Of a stretch of 64,000 nt of DNA, positions 10,254 through 19,641 are shown piece by piece. The notes beneath the pieces were generated by a model. It saw only the letters and a program-made list of their open reading frames with translations, had not been told where the DNA came from and did no database searches. The position numbers were made by a program, and so were the translations under genes. The DNA comes from Puniceicoccus vermicola (GTDB lineage Bacteria > Verrucomicrobiota > Verrucomicrobiia > Opitutales > Puniceicoccaceae). Position 1 is the stretch's first letter, and each line of letters opens with the position of its first letter. The DNA lies in the NCBI RefSeq assembly GCF_014230055.1, contig NZ_JACHVA010000139.1:1-64000 (forward strand). The letters run 5' to 3'.

Positions 10254-10254
10254 T

Positions 10255-11823
10255 CTACCGGCGCGGAGATTTCCCAGCGAGAGCTTGAGAAAAACTTTGG
10301 GCAAGTCGCTGATAGGCCGGTAGGGTTCCTTCCGCAGGATAGCGCCGGGAACCGTCGACGGGAGAACAGAGATGTTCCTGGATCGCTGAGAAATTGCCAC
10401 CGAGAGGACGAGCCGCCCGCAGGACTGCACCAGTCGCTACCGAGCCGGAGGTCGCTAGACGATCAACGGGGATGCCCATCACATCAGCGATTGTTTGGGC
10501 GATTCCATCGTTGGAGGAAGCTCCTCCGGTGAGAAGGATTACTTCAGGCTTTGCCCCGATCCACTCCGTCTGCAGGCGCATGTTGATGAACTGGCCTTCC
10601 AAGCAGGCACGAACCAATTTGTTCGGATCTGGATCCTTCTGAAATTCTTCCGATCCGAAGAGAAGCGGCTCATGGAAATCAACACGTGGATTGATCTCGG
10701 GTCCGAAGAAAGGGATCATCCCGTCACCATCGTTTCCGATCGGCGTATTCTGTAGCCCCTCACAGTCGAAGGCTGTCCATTCGACTCCCAGTTGCTCTTT
10801 AACTTTTTCCCGGGCCAGAGAACCGTTGCGAAAGCAAACGAGGCTCATGAATCCGCCGAGAGGATTCCCAAAAACATGTCCGTAGCCATTGGGATCCGTT
10901 TTGACTTCGGGCATCGCGGCAAAAAATGTGTCACTGGTTCCCAAGCTGATGACGACCTTCCCGGGCTGGGCCGCTCCCATGCCAACGAGACTGCTCGGGT
11001 TGTCCCCAGTGAAGGCGACGACTTGGGCGCTGCCAGGGATTCCGTATTTTTGCTGGAAGTAGGGGGCAAGCGGTCCAACAACGGTTTCCGCCAGTACTGG
11101 GTCGGGTAGCTTATTTGCGAGTTCAGGAGCGGTTGCTTCGAGCAGTTCCTCGTCCCATGTCAGGGTTTCGAGATTGAGGAGATTCATCCCCGATCCATCT
11201 CCATGGTCGATGGGCGCATCTTTGCCGGCTAGAACACTGGCGAGAAACGAGCTGACCAAATGAATTCGTGTCGTGCGGGCATAGGCGTCCGGATCTATTT
11301 TGGCGAAGCGTCGGATCTGAGGTCCGCTGAAACGTTCAATCGGAACGGATCCTGATCGCCGGCACACCTCCATCGCTCCTCCCAGTTTCTCGGCGATTTC
11401 CTCACATTCCTGTCCAGTGGAAACGTCCATCCAGATGGGAGAGGTTGCCCGGGAAATGCAGGGGCCGATTTGTTTGGCCAGGTTTTTGTCGCTGCTCAAC
11501 CGTGACAGATGTTTTTCCCAATCTTCGTTGAGATAGACCGTGCCATGTTGTTGTCCCGCGCCGGAAATGCCAACGACTGAGGAAAAGTCAGCGCCGCCTT
11601 CGCTCATGCGTTGGAGGCAAAGGTCGAGTGCGTCGAGCCACATAAGTGGATCGGCGTGAAACTCTCCTTCTGAATTGCCCTCGATGAATCCCTGCGGGGC
11701 GTTATACTGTGGGAGGTCGCGGCCGAAATTGACTTCTTCCTCCGAAAGAATATTGCCTGAGTCATCGACCAGCAGAGCCGAAAGGCTCTGGGTCGAAGCG
11801 TCGAAGCCCAACCAGCTGTTCAT
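10255..11823 (-). CDS. xylB: Xylulokinase (FGGY family)
   Basis: Predicted to phosphorylate D-xylulose to xylulose 5-phosphate with ATP. The protein has 522 aa and two FGGY actin-like domains. The N-terminus, WLGFDASTQSLSALLVDD, is the phosphate-1 loop. GISGAGQQHGTVYL carries the family substrate site, SLGTSDTFFAAMPE is the second ATP loop, and ILLTGGASSNDGIAQ is the adenosine motif. Its ATG overlaps the xylA stop by one base (TGATG), which indicates translational coupling. The gene ends two bases from the stop of the convergent gene at 9483-10253. It works directly after XylA. Confidence 0.95.
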   Translation of the reverse strand: MNSWLGFDASTQSLSALLVDDSGNILSEEEVNFGRDLPQYNAPQGFIEGNSEGEFHADPLMWLDALDLCLQRMSEGGADFSSVVGISGAGQQHGTVYLNEDWEKHLSRLSSDKNLAKQIGPCISRATSPIWMDVSTGQECEEIAEKLGGAMEVCRRSGSVPIERFSGPQIRRFAKIDPDAYARTTRIHLVSSFLASVLAGKDAPIDHGDGSGMNLLNLETLTWDEELLEATAPELANKLPDPVLAETVVGPLAPYFQQKYGIPGSAQVVAFTGDNPSSLVGMGAAQPGKVVISLGTSDTFFAAMPEVKTDPNGYGHVFGNPLGGFMSLVCFRNGSLAREKVKEQLGVEWTAFDCEGLQNTPIGNDGDGMIPFFGPEINPRVDFHEPLLFGSEEFQKDPDPNKLVRACLEGQFINMRLQTEWIGAKPEVILLTGGASSNDGIAQTIADVMGIPVDRLATSGSVATGAVLRAARPLGGNFSAIQEHLCSPVDGSRRYPAEGTLPAYQRLAQSFSQALAGKSPRR

Positions 11824-13130
11824 CAGATGAACTCGTTGATGAGGTTTTCGAGCATTTCCTGGCGTCCGGAGCTGATGACCGGTTCGCCGCCGGCGAGGGC
11901 TGCCTTTTCCAGTTCTTCGAACGAGGTGTTGCCCGCTGCGACCTTGGCGCCAATGCCTTCATCGAAGGAGGCGTAGCGTTCTTTCACAAAGTCGCTGAGT
12001 CGACCGTCTGCGCGGATCGCCGCGGCGATTTTGAGCCCTCGGGCGAAAGTATCCATTCCGCCAATATGAGCGTGAATGAGGTCGATGGGTTCATGGGACT
12101 CGCGGCGGCGCTTGGAGTCGAAGTTGAGGCCACCGGTGGTGAAGCCTCCCATCCCGAGGATGACCAGCATTACCTGGGTCGTTCCGTAGATGTCAGTGGG
12201 GAACTGGTCGGTGTCCCAGCCGAGGAGGGTGTCGCCCCGATTCGCGTCGACGCTGCCGAGGAGTCCGGCGTTGGCGGCCACGGTCATTTCGTGCTCCATC
12301 GTGTGTCCGGCCAGGGTAGCGTGGTTGGTCTCGAGGTTGAGCTTAAAGCGATCAGTCAGTCCGTATTCGCGGAGGAAGTTCAGGCAGGCGGCTGCGTCCG
12401 AATCGTATTGGTGGGTGGCGGGCTCGCGTGGCTTCGGTTCGATGTAGAAGGGGCCAGTGTAGCCGATCTTGTCCGCATGATCGATCGCCATGTGGAGGAA
12501 GGTCGCAAGGTTGTCGAGCTCCCGCTTCATGTTGGTGTTGAGCAGGGTGGAGTAGCCTTCGCGTCCTCCCCAGAAAGTATAGCCGAGTCCGTCGAGCTCC
12601 TTGGTGCATTCAAGGGCCTTTTTTACTTGGGCGGCAGCGTAGGCGTAGACGCGGGCGTCCGGGCTGGTCGCGGCACCCTGCGAATAACGCGGATGATTGA
12701 AGAGGCAGGCGGTCCCCCAGAGGAGTTTCTTGCCAGTCTCGTTTTGCTTCTCTTTTAGTTTGGCGACGACTTTGTCCAAGGCGGCGTTGCTCGCGGCGAG
12801 GTCATTGAGCTCGGGAGCGATGTCGCGGTCGTGCCAGCAGTAGAAATCCATATCCATCTTTTCGAGAAACTCGAAAAAGACGTCGACGCGATTGAGGGCG
12901 TTCTCGACGGAGTCGGAACCATCGTCCCAAGGCATCTGCGCAGTGCCGGCACCGAAAGGGTCCCCCAGGGTGTTCCGCATCACGTGCCAGTAAGGAGCGG
13001 CGAAGCGAAGGTGCTCCCGCATGGTTTTGCCTTCGACGATTTCGTCCGGGTTGTAGTGTTTAAAAGCGAGAGGGTTCTTGGAGCTAGCGCCTTCGAACTG
13101 AATCTTTGAGGTGGGGAAGTACTCTTTCAT
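11823..13130 (-). CDS. xylA: Xylose isomerase
   Basis: Interconverts D-xylose and D-xylulose. The length from the ATG at 13130 is 435 aa, standard for the long class II enzymes. The open frame reaches 13223, but [21 protein letters not shown] is the usual start of the family (first residues MKEYFP). Active-site and metal residues are visible in FYCWHDRD (catalytic His/Asp), [25 protein letters not shown] and GSVDANRGD. The gene opens a two-gene operon with xylB and is divergent from an AraC-type regulator 63 bp away, so it is very likely induced by xylose through that regulator. Confidence 0.96.
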   Translation of the reverse strand: MKEYFPTSKIQFEGASSKNPLAFKHYNPDEIVEGKTMREHLRFAAPYWHVMRNTLGDPFGAGTAQMPWDDGSDSVENALNRVDVFFEFLEKMDMDFYCWHDRDIAPELNDLAASNAALDKVVAKLKEKQNETGKKLLWGTACLFNHPRYSQGAATSPDARVYAYAAAQVKKALECTKELDGLGYTFWGGREGYSTLLNTNMKRELDNLATFLHMAIDHADKIGYTGPFYIEPKPREPATHQYDSDAAACLNFLREYGLTDRFKLNLETNHATLAGHTMEHEMTVAANAGLLGSVDANRGDTLLGWDTDQFPTDIYGTTQVMLVILGMGGFTTGGLNFDSKRRRESHEPIDLIHAHIGGMDTFARGLKIAAAIRADGRLSDFVKERYASFDEGIGAKVAAGNTSFEELEKAALAGGEPVISSGRQEMLENLINEFI

Positions 13131-13157
13131 GGGTATCTTTGGGTTAGGGAAAACTAA

Positions 13158-13189
13158 ATAATATCCGATTTCCGGTTCGCGTGGAACCG
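13158..13189 (-). promoter_or_regulatory. Candidate xylA promoter and XylR operator
   Basis: Between the divergent xylA and xylR starts lies a perfect inverted repeat at 13173-13189, CGGTTC-5 nt-GAACCG. On the minus strand a TATTAT -10-like hexamer (13158-13163) sits about 27 bases before the xylA ATG. The palindrome falls across the region where the -35 element would be, 17 bp upstream. A palindrome is a natural site for a dimeric regulator. This is inference from layout. Confidence 0.45.
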
Positions 13190-13193
13190 CAAA

Positions 13194-14378
13194 TTGCGTA
13201 ATTATTTTTTCGATTTGCGACAAGGTTTTTCAGAAAAGCTTCCTTCCAAGCGGGTGGCGATTGTGATGTCGGAGGTATTCCTGCGGCGCCTGTCGCCCTC
13301 ACTGGCACACTTTGTCCGGAGGCAGTTGGACTTTCGGATTCTCTCGATTCATCGTCCGAAGGAAGAGTTGCGGGCGTCCTTGGAAACCATGCGCCCTGCC
13401 GGGCTGATCACGGAATGGTTGCCGGACATTACTGAGTTTCTGATCGGATTGGGCTATCCTACCGTGGTGGCCGATTCGGACGAAGAGGTCCCGGGCGGAG
13501 CTGCCATCGACATTGATGATTGGGAAGTGGGCCGGGAAGCCGCACGTTATTTCTTGCGGGGAGGTCATCGCAATTTTGCCTTTCTCGGCAACTCTCTTCC
13601 CTATTCTGGGCAGCGCTACGCCGGATTTTCAGAAGAGCTGCAGCAGGCGGGGATCGACCCGCCGACTTCATACGTCGAGGAGGAGCCGAGTGGGAAGCAG
13701 TATCTTGAAGACTTGCGGGAGCCGCAGGCAGATTTCTTTCACTGGCTCGAAGAGCTGCCAAAGCCGGTGGCGGTTTTTGCGGCGCATGATCCCCTCGGAC
13801 GTTTTCTCTGTGAGGCCTGCAGGGTGCGGAAAATCAGGGTGCCCGATGAGGTTTCGGTTCTGGGAGCGAATGATGACCCGCTGGTGGGTGCCTTGAGTTT
13901 TCCCTCCCTCTCGAGTGTGCAGATCCCTTGGGAGCGAATCGGGATCGCGGTGGGGGAGGCCATGAACAATTTATTGGCGAAGGGAGGACAGGGATCGAAA
14001 CCTCTGTTGCTCTCGCCGGGCGGGGTGGAGGTGCGGCAGTCCAGCGATACTTTTCACGTAGAGGATCCGGTGCTCCGACGGGCTTTGGGCTGGTTGCAGC
14101 AGCATCACCGAGAGTCTGTGGGGATTGAGGACCTGTGCCGCGGACTGCGGGTATCAAGGAGGTCACTCGAAAGAAAATTCAACGAGTATCTACGCAAGAC
14201 TCCGTATCAGGCCCTTTCGGAATTGCGGGTCGAGACGGCACGTCGACTTCTCGTGGAAACCAATGAGCCCATGCCGCTGGTGGCTGAGCTTTCAGGATTC
14301 GGTGATGCGGAACGTTTGTCAGTGGTCTTCCGCCGGGTAACCGGGAAAAGACCGTCGGACTTCCGCAAGCGGTTTTAG
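13194..14378 (+). CDS. xylR: XylR-type transcription regulator: LacI-like sensor fused to AraC HTH
   Basis: A 394 aa regulator. Residues about 18-285 form a periplasmic-binding-protein-like sensor ([53 protein letters not shown], then [11 protein letters not shown]). Residues about 290-394 form an AraC-type double HTH ending [20 protein letters not shown]. This architecture is that of XylR, which binds xylose and activates xyl genes. No ATG precedes the sensor. I use TTG at 13194, while GTG at 13254 and ATG at 13266 are alternatives. Divergence from xylAB supports the assignment. Confidence 0.9.
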   Translation: MRNYFFDLRQGFSEKLPSKRVAIVMSEVFLRRLSPSLAHFVRRQLDFRILSIHRPKEELRASLETMRPAGLITEWLPDITEFLIGLGYPTVVADSDEEVPGGAAIDIDDWEVGREAARYFLRGGHRNFAFLGNSLPYSGQRYAGFSEELQQAGIDPPTSYVEEEPSGKQYLEDLREPQADFFHWLEELPKPVAVFAAHDPLGRFLCEACRVRKIRVPDEVSVLGANDDPLVGALSFPSLSSVQIPWERIGIAVGEAMNNLLAKGGQGSKPLLLSPGGVEVRQSSDTFHVEDPVLRRALGWLQQHHRESVGIEDLCRGLRVSRRSLERKFNEYLRKTPYQALSELRVETARRLLVETNEPMPLVAELSGFGDAERLSVVFRRVTGKRPSDFRKRF

Positions 14379-14405
14379 TGACGCCTTACACCCCCGCTCT
14401 CCGGG

Positions 14406-16067
14406 CTACTTGTCGTAGCGTCGGCTGCGGCGGAGGATCGAAATGACAAGATAAAATCCGAGGCAGCCGGAAGCCATGAAGCCAAGCATGCCGATGGCGG
14501 GATAGCCCCAGAGGAAGGGGCGGACGCCGGTGGTAATAATGAGTGAGGAGCCAATGATGAGGGCGGCCGTGACGACGCCGACAGTCAGGCGGTTCATCGA
14601 GTTCCGGAAAGTTTCTTGAAGGCCCTCGGTCCCTGTGTGGTTAAGATTGATCTGAACATCTTCCTCCTCGAAGCGGCGGATGAGTCGTTGGAAGTCACTG
14701 GGGATTTCCTGGAGGCTTTTCATGGCCCGCAGGAGCGGCCAGAAGTTCTGTCTAATGAGCGTTTTTGGATTCCAGCGCTCGCGATTGAGTTTGACCAAGT
14801 AGGGTCGGGCGCAGGCTTGGAGGTCGAATTCGGGGTCCAAGCCCTTGGCGGTTTCCTCGACGCAGAGAATGGCCTTGGCCAGCAAAGCATAGTCGGAAGG
14901 GACATCGATACCGTTGATGCCAAAGGTGTGGATGAGCTCGAGCCCCATTGTCCCGATCTCCGTTCCTGCTGGGCCCACCTTGGTATTGCGGTTTAGCAGC
15001 AGTGTGACCGCTTGTTCGATCTTGCGGCGGCTGACGGGGCGATTGCTGGTGGAGATTCGTTCCGCGACATCGACGACCTTGTCCGGGTTGCGGGAGGTAA
15101 TGCCCGCAAACAAGTCTGCGAGGTTGAAGCGCATGTTCCGCGTGATCTGCCCGACTTGACCCCAGTCGAGTAGGCAAATGCGGTTGTCGGGGGTGACGAG
15201 CATGTTTCCGCTATGCGGGTCAGAGTGGAAGAAGCCGGCGACAACAATCTGGTGGAAGACGCTCTCTCCGCCGACGATTGCCAAATCCCGGGCGATCTCG
15301 GTTCCGGACGGGACTTCATCGGGGGGAATACCCTCGACCCATTCCGTGATGAGCAGTCGTTTCGTGGTGAACTCGCTGTGAACCTCGGGCGCGAAGACTC
15401 GCTCCGGGTTCTCATTCATCATCTGGAAAGTTTCGGAATTTCGTGCCTCGTTGCGGAAATCGAGTTCCTCTTTGACGCGTTCGTAAGCCTGCTCAACCAG
15501 AGATGGGAGATTATAGGGGCGAAGTCCTTCGAAGCGCTGGTGAATCTGGCGGGCGAACCAGCCGATGATTTCAAAATCGGAATTGATCGTTTTGGCCGCA
15601 TCGGCCCGTTGCACTTTAACGCAGACGATTTCTCCGGTGCTGCGCAGCTTCGCTCGATACACTTGCCCGAGGGAACCTGAGGCAACCGGTGTTTCGGGAA
15701 AATTGACAAATACCTCCTCGATCGGGCGGTCCAGTTCCTTGGCAAGGATCGGTTGGATCCTTTTGAAGGTCTGAGGCTCGACTTGGCTCCGGAGCTTTTT
15801 CAACTCGATCAGGAGCGGCTGCGGCAGTTTGTCCGGGCGGGTGCCGACAATCTGCCCAAATTTCACAAACGTGGGGCCTAATTCTTCGAGAGCATTGCGG
15901 ATGCGCTCGAAGGTCGAGAGGTGGGCAACCTTGTCGCGAACCAAGTTCTTGAGTAAGAACTGCGGCGTATCGAGTTGGAGCAGAAGGTCTTCAAATCCCC
16001 AGCGAACGAGGATGGCGATGATTTCCGGAGCCCGGACTGCGTTTGAGAGGAAGTGGAATGGCTTCAC
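14406..16067 (-). CDS. UbiB/ABC1 (ADCK) family protein kinase-like protein
   Basis: A 553 aa member of the atypical UbiB kinase family. It carries the KxGQ-type motif (FVKFGQIVGTRPDKLP), the Ala-rich loop ASGSLGQVYRAKL, the VKVQR lysine, EELDFRNEARN, and the catalytic and metal motifs GFFHSDPHSGNMLV and CLLDWGQVG. Two membrane segments lie at the C-terminus (about 495-515 and 520-543), as in UbiB. UbiB proteins support quinone biosynthesis or lipid handling. Since no ubi gene is seen here, the exact role is open. The gene is separate from its neighbours and converges with xylR, leaving only 27 bp. Confidence 0.88.
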   Translation of the reverse strand: MKPFHFLSNAVRAPEIIAILVRWGFEDLLLQLDTPQFLLKNLVRDKVAHLSTFERIRNALEELGPTFVKFGQIVGTRPDKLPQPLLIELKKLRSQVEPQTFKRIQPILAKELDRPIEEVFVNFPETPVASGSLGQVYRAKLRSTGEIVCVKVQRADAAKTINSDFEIIGWFARQIHQRFEGLRPYNLPSLVEQAYERVKEELDFRNEARNSETFQMMNENPERVFAPEVHSEFTTKRLLITEWVEGIPPDEVPSGTEIARDLAIVGGESVFHQIVVAGFFHSDPHSGNMLVTPDNRICLLDWGQVGQITRNMRFNLADLFAGITSRNPDKVVDVAERISTSNRPVSRRKIEQAVTLLLNRNTKVGPAGTEIGTMGLELIHTFGINGIDVPSDYALLAKAILCVEETAKGLDPEFDLQACARPYLVKLNRERWNPKTLIRQNFWPLLRAMKSLQEIPSDFQRLIRRFEEEDVQINLNHTGTEGLQETFRNSMNRLTVGVVTAALIIGSSLIITTGVRPFLWGYPAIGMLGFMASGCLGFYLVISILRRSRRYDK

Positions 16068-16161
16068 GTTAGAATAGGGCGGCCCAGCAGTGGTCTTGCT
16101 CGATCTCCAAAGACAGAAGCCGTTTTACCCGTGTGGCTCGTAGGGGCCCAGAGGTGGCGAA

Positions 16162-16491
16162 TCAGGATTCGCCGTCGTTCGGGAATTCCCGATGCCAGCG
16201 GCCTTCCAGGTCACGAACTCTCTTTTCGAGAGACTCTATTTGGTCCTGAGTGACTACTTGGGCGCGGTTGAGCATGTCAGTGAAGAGACGAGTGGCTTCG
16301 TTGCGGGCCTGCTCTGTCTCTTTTTCCCCGGCTTCGATGATCTTGCTGGAGAGATCCTTTGCCTCGTCGGCGGTCATCTTCCCCTTGTCGACCATCTCTT
16401 GGAGATTCTTTTCGACTTTGTCTTTAGTGATAACAGCAGCGCCTACGCCTGCGAACATAGCTTTTTTAACGAGATCGAACATACCCAACAT
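16162..16491 (-). CDS. Small helical phasin-like protein
   Basis: A 109 aa protein if started at the ATG at 16491, where MFDLVKKAMFAGVGAAV is typical of the phasin-like family COG3937. The open frame reaches 16671 but that part overlaps uppP and reads as non-protein-like. A second ATG at 16482 is equally likely. A short amphipathic N-terminus is followed by long charged helices (VDKGKMTADEAKDLSSKIIE, and QIESLEKRVRDLEGRW, a coiled coil). Proteins of this kind occur in many bacteria without polyhydroxyalkanoate genes, so the role is uncertain. It lies between uppP and the UbiB-like gene. Confidence 0.7.
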   Translation of the reverse strand: MLGMFDLVKKAMFAGVGAAVITKDKVEKNLQEMVDKGKMTADEAKDLSSKIIEAGEKETEQARNEATRLFTDMLNRAQVVTQDQIESLEKRVRDLEGRWHREFPNDGES

Positions 16492-16574
16492 TCTAGGAAG
16501 TTCAGGTTGTAGGACAATGGAAAACTCTTGTGACCTCAGGATGAGGAGTCTGCCCGTTTTCCCCGCTCTGGCGA

Positions 16575-17597
16575 TTACCAGAAGAGCAGGTTCACCACGG
16601 CAAGGGCGAGAAGGATACGATACCAGGCGAAGATCCGAAGTCCGTGCCGCGTCAGGTAGCTCACAAGCCATTTGACGGAGAGGGCGGCGAAGACGAAGGC
16701 GATCAGGATTCCCACCAGAACCGGCCCGATGTCGAGCGTTTCATACATCCAGCGGCCTTGGGTGACGGCCTTGTATCCGGCTGCGGCGGATAGGGTGATC
16801 AGCCCGAGGAGGAAGCTGAACTCGGCCGAACGCTTGGGGGAAAAACCGGCGAGATAGCCACCGATGATGGTCATCATGGAGCGGCTGGTCCCCGGCCACA
16901 TCGCCACACACTGCAGAAGGCCGATGAGAAAGGCTTTGGAGACCGGGAGTTCATGGAGGTCCGGTCCTTCATCCTCGGTGTCGACCGTCCGTCTGTCCCG
17001 CCATTTTTCGACAATGAGAATCAGCAGGGCGCCGAGAATGAGGGCGTTGATGACCGGAACCGGTCCGAAAAGGTGCTGGTCGATCCATCCTTCAAAGAGG
17101 AGTCCGAGGACGGCTGCCGGGACGAAGGCCGCAATGAGATTACGCAGGAGGAGGAGGCCATTTCGGCTTCGACCGAGCATCCCGTAGAAAATGTCGAGGA
17201 CCCGGCGGCGGTAGATGAGGAGGACGGCAAGGATCGCACCGCCCTGAATGATGATGGCGTAGGCATTGGCGGCATCCCGGAGGGTGCGGCCTTCGGCTGC
17301 GGATGAAGAGGAGCTGCCTTCGATGGGGCGATCGCTGTCCAGGCCGAGGAATCGGTTGGCGAGGATGAGGTGCCCCGTGCTCGATACGGGGAGGTATTCG
17401 GTCATTCCTTCGACGATGCCGAGGACGATGGCGTCCGTATAGGTCAGAGACGCCGGGCGTTCATCAACAACCTCGGGCAACTCCACCGTTTCCGGCGAGG
17501 CCGAAAAAACGCAAACGGGCGAGAGGAGAAGAACGGCCATCCACAGATGCTTCAGCCATGCACTGGGCAGTGGCTTCTGGGATGATGTTTCTCTCAC
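16575..17597 (-). CDS. uppP: Undecaprenyl-diphosphatase
   Basis: An integral membrane phosphatase that should recycle undecaprenyl diphosphate to the monophosphate carrier for peptidoglycan synthesis. Motifs are GIVEGMTEYLPVSSTGHLIL (the Glu-rich region) and the PGTSRSMMTIIGG loop near residue 240, with multiple membrane helices. At 340 aa it is longer than the usual 265-290. The extra part is an N-terminal stretch of about 50 residues that looks like a signal sequence (LWMAVLLLSPVCVFSASPE) followed by a linker. It lies upstream of the phasin-like gene and downstream of glgE, all on the minus strand. Confidence 0.93.
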   Translation of the reverse strand: MRETSSQKPLPSAWLKHLWMAVLLLSPVCVFSASPETVELPEVVDERPASLTYTDAIVLGIVEGMTEYLPVSSTGHLILANRFLGLDSDRPIEGSSSSSAAEGRTLRDAANAYAIIIQGGAILAVLLIYRRRVLDIFYGMLGRSRNGLLLLRNLIAAFVPAAVLGLLFEGWIDQHLFGPVPVINALILGALLILIVEKWRDRRTVDTEDEGPDLHELPVSKAFLIGLLQCVAMWPGTSRSMMTIIGGYLAGFSPKRSAEFSFLLGLITLSAAAGYKAVTQGRWMYETLDIGPVLVGILIAFVFAALSVKWLVSYLTRHGLRIFAWYRILLALAVVNLLFW

Positions 17598-17619
17598 GAC
17601 AGTTGAGTCTGATCAGGCG

Positions 17620-19641
17620 TTAGAGCCAGTAGTCGAAATCTTCCTCATGTCTTTGCTTGCGGAAGATTCGGAAGATGTGAGCCGGGCAGACGTGAGGATT
17701 GAGTTTGATGAAATTTCGCGGTCCGTTCCAGAGATAGTTCGCGCGTGGCATATCGCCGTCTGGCTCGGGGAGGAGGTCCTGAACGAGGAAGGGATGGGTC
17801 GAGTCGACGCCGTACTCCTCGAGAGGGAGAACGATCCAGCCGCTTTGCTCGTTGTAGGGGTCGAGGTTGACGACAGTGAGGATGATATCGAGCCCGCTCG
17901 GGTCGTGCTTGATGAAGGCGATGAGCTGGGGGTTGTCCGTCTCGACAAAGCGAATGTTGAAGGTTCGCTGGAGGGCGGCGTGATCGCGGCGAATGTGATT
18001 GATGCGGCGGATGATCGGCCGGAGATTCCCGGGAGCGGAAAGATCCCACTGCTTGATCTCGTATTTCTCGGAGAAATTGTATTCCTCTTTGCCGGGGAAA
18101 GCCTCGTGAACGCACTGCTCAAAAGCGGGACCATACATCCCGTAGTTCGACGAGAGGGTTGCGGCGAGGATGAGTCGCTGCACAAAGGCGGGACGCCCGC
18201 CGTACTGGAGGACTTCCGGGAGAATGTCGGGTGTGTTGGGCCAGAAGTTGGGCCAGAAGGTCCGCTGCCGTTCGGGGGCGCAAAGTTCCTTCATGTAGCC
18301 TTCCAGTTCCTCTTTGGTATTGCGCCAAGTGAAGTAGGTGTAGCCGTGGGTGAAGCCCGATTTGCCTAGCCGGTATTTTAACTTCGGACGTGTGAAAGCT
18401 TCGGCGAGGAAGAGGACGTCGGGATACTGGGTCTTGATTTCGCGAATCGCCCACCGCCAAAACTCAAAGGGCTTGGTATGCGGATTATCGATACGGAAAA
18501 CGCGGACGCCGCACTCGATCCAGTGGACGAGAACGGATTTGAGTTCGTCCCAGAGCTCGCGCCAGGTTTCGCATTCGAAGTCGAAGGGGATGATGTCCTC
18601 GTATTTCTTCGGAGGGTTTTCCGCAAACTGGACGGTGCCGTCTGGCCGCCACTTAAACCATTCGGGGTGCTCGTTGACGTAAGGGTGGTCGGGAGAGCAT
18701 TGAAAGGCGATGTCCATGGCCACTTCCATGCCGAGTTCGCCCGCCTTCCAGATGAAGTCGCGGAAACTCTTGAGGCTGCCGAGAGCCGGATGAATATCCT
18801 TGTGGCCGCCTTTTTTCGAGCCGATGGCCCATGGGCTTCCGACGTCGGTGGGGGTGGCTTCGAGACTGTTGTTTTTGCCTTTGCGGTGAGTGTGGCCGAT
18901 GGGATGGATCGGCGGGAGGTAGACCACGTTGAAGCCGAGCGAGGCCACGTTCTCCAGCATCGGTTGGGCTTCGTCGAAAGTGCCATGCTGCCCGGGAGTC
19001 TTGGCCCAGGAGCGCGGAAAGAATTCGTACCAAGAGCTGAAGGCGGCGCGCTTCCGCTCGACCCAGATTTCCCGGGAGGGCAGAACCGTCTCGTGCCTCC
19101 GGTCCGGGAAGTCCCGGGCGAGGTCGGTGAGTTCGTCTCCGAGAAGCAGGTGGATCTTCTCCCCCATCGGCACGCCCGGCTCGCGGAGGAGGGAGGCCAT
19201 TTGGCGAAGGGCGTCGCGGCTGCTCGAGTTCGCCCGATTCTGCAGGTCTTCAATCAGATCGATTCCGATCTCGATCTCGACGTTCAGAGGTTGCGCCGAG
19301 TCGACTTTCTTGCGGAAACCATTCTGCCAGCTGAAGAAGGGATCGACCCAGGCGGCGACGGAAAATTCATGGATGCCGATGACCTCGGGAAAGATGCGGG
19401 TGCTCCACTCGTCATTGGGCTGCTGTTCCAAAGGTATCTCGGCCCAGGTCTCCGTGTTGATCAGGCGATAGCGGAAGACGGCGCGGATTGTGTCGTGGCC
19501 GTCGGTAAAAATGTGGGCCGAGACTTCGACCGGTTCTCCTATGATCGTTTTTACGGGGAAGAGCCCGTGATCGCAGGAGGGCTCGACGTTCTCGATGATG
19601 ACCCGGTTGGCACCGGAGGCGAGGGGATCAGTAGGTGTCAT
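17620..19641 (-). CDS. glgE: Alpha-1,4-glucan:maltose-1-phosphate maltosyltransferase
   Basis: A GH13_3 enzyme that transfers maltosyl units from maltose 1-phosphate to linear alpha-glucan. The protein is 673 aa from the ATG at 19641. A longer frame exists to 19698, but this ATG overlaps the glgM stop by four bases (ATGA). It has an N-terminal beta domain, then the barrel with NVVYLPPIHPIG, MEVAMDIAFQCSPDHP, the nucleophile region GVRVFRIDNPHTKPF and the acid/base region VLFLAEAFTRPK. SNYGMYGPAFE follows. These are GlgE rather than amylase signatures. Coupling to glgM fixes the pathway. Confidence 0.93.
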   Translation of the reverse strand: MTPTDPLASGANRVIIENVEPSCDHGLFPVKTIIGEPVEVSAHIFTDGHDTIRAVFRYRLINTETWAEIPLEQQPNDEWSTRIFPEVIGIHEFSVAAWVDPFFSWQNGFRKKVDSAQPLNVEIEIGIDLIEDLQNRANSSSRDALRQMASLLREPGVPMGEKIHLLLGDELTDLARDFPDRRHETVLPSREIWVERKRAAFSSWYEFFPRSWAKTPGQHGTFDEAQPMLENVASLGFNVVYLPPIHPIGHTHRKGKNNSLEATPTDVGSPWAIGSKKGGHKDIHPALGSLKSFRDFIWKAGELGMEVAMDIAFQCSPDHPYVNEHPEWFKWRPDGTVQFAENPPKKYEDIIPFDFECETWRELWDELKSVLVHWIECGVRVFRIDNPHTKPFEFWRWAIREIKTQYPDVLFLAEAFTRPKLKYRLGKSGFTHGYTYFTWRNTKEELEGYMKELCAPERQRTFWPNFWPNTPDILPEVLQYGGRPAFVQRLILAATLSSNYGMYGPAFEQCVHEAFPGKEEYNFSEKYEIKQWDLSAPGNLRPIIRRINHIRRDHAALQRTFNIRFVETDNPQLIAFIKHDPSGLDIILTVVNLDPYNEQSGWIVLPLEEYGVDSTHPFLVQDLLPEPDGDMPRANYLWNGPRNFIKLNPHVCPAHIFRIFRKQRHEEDFDYWL

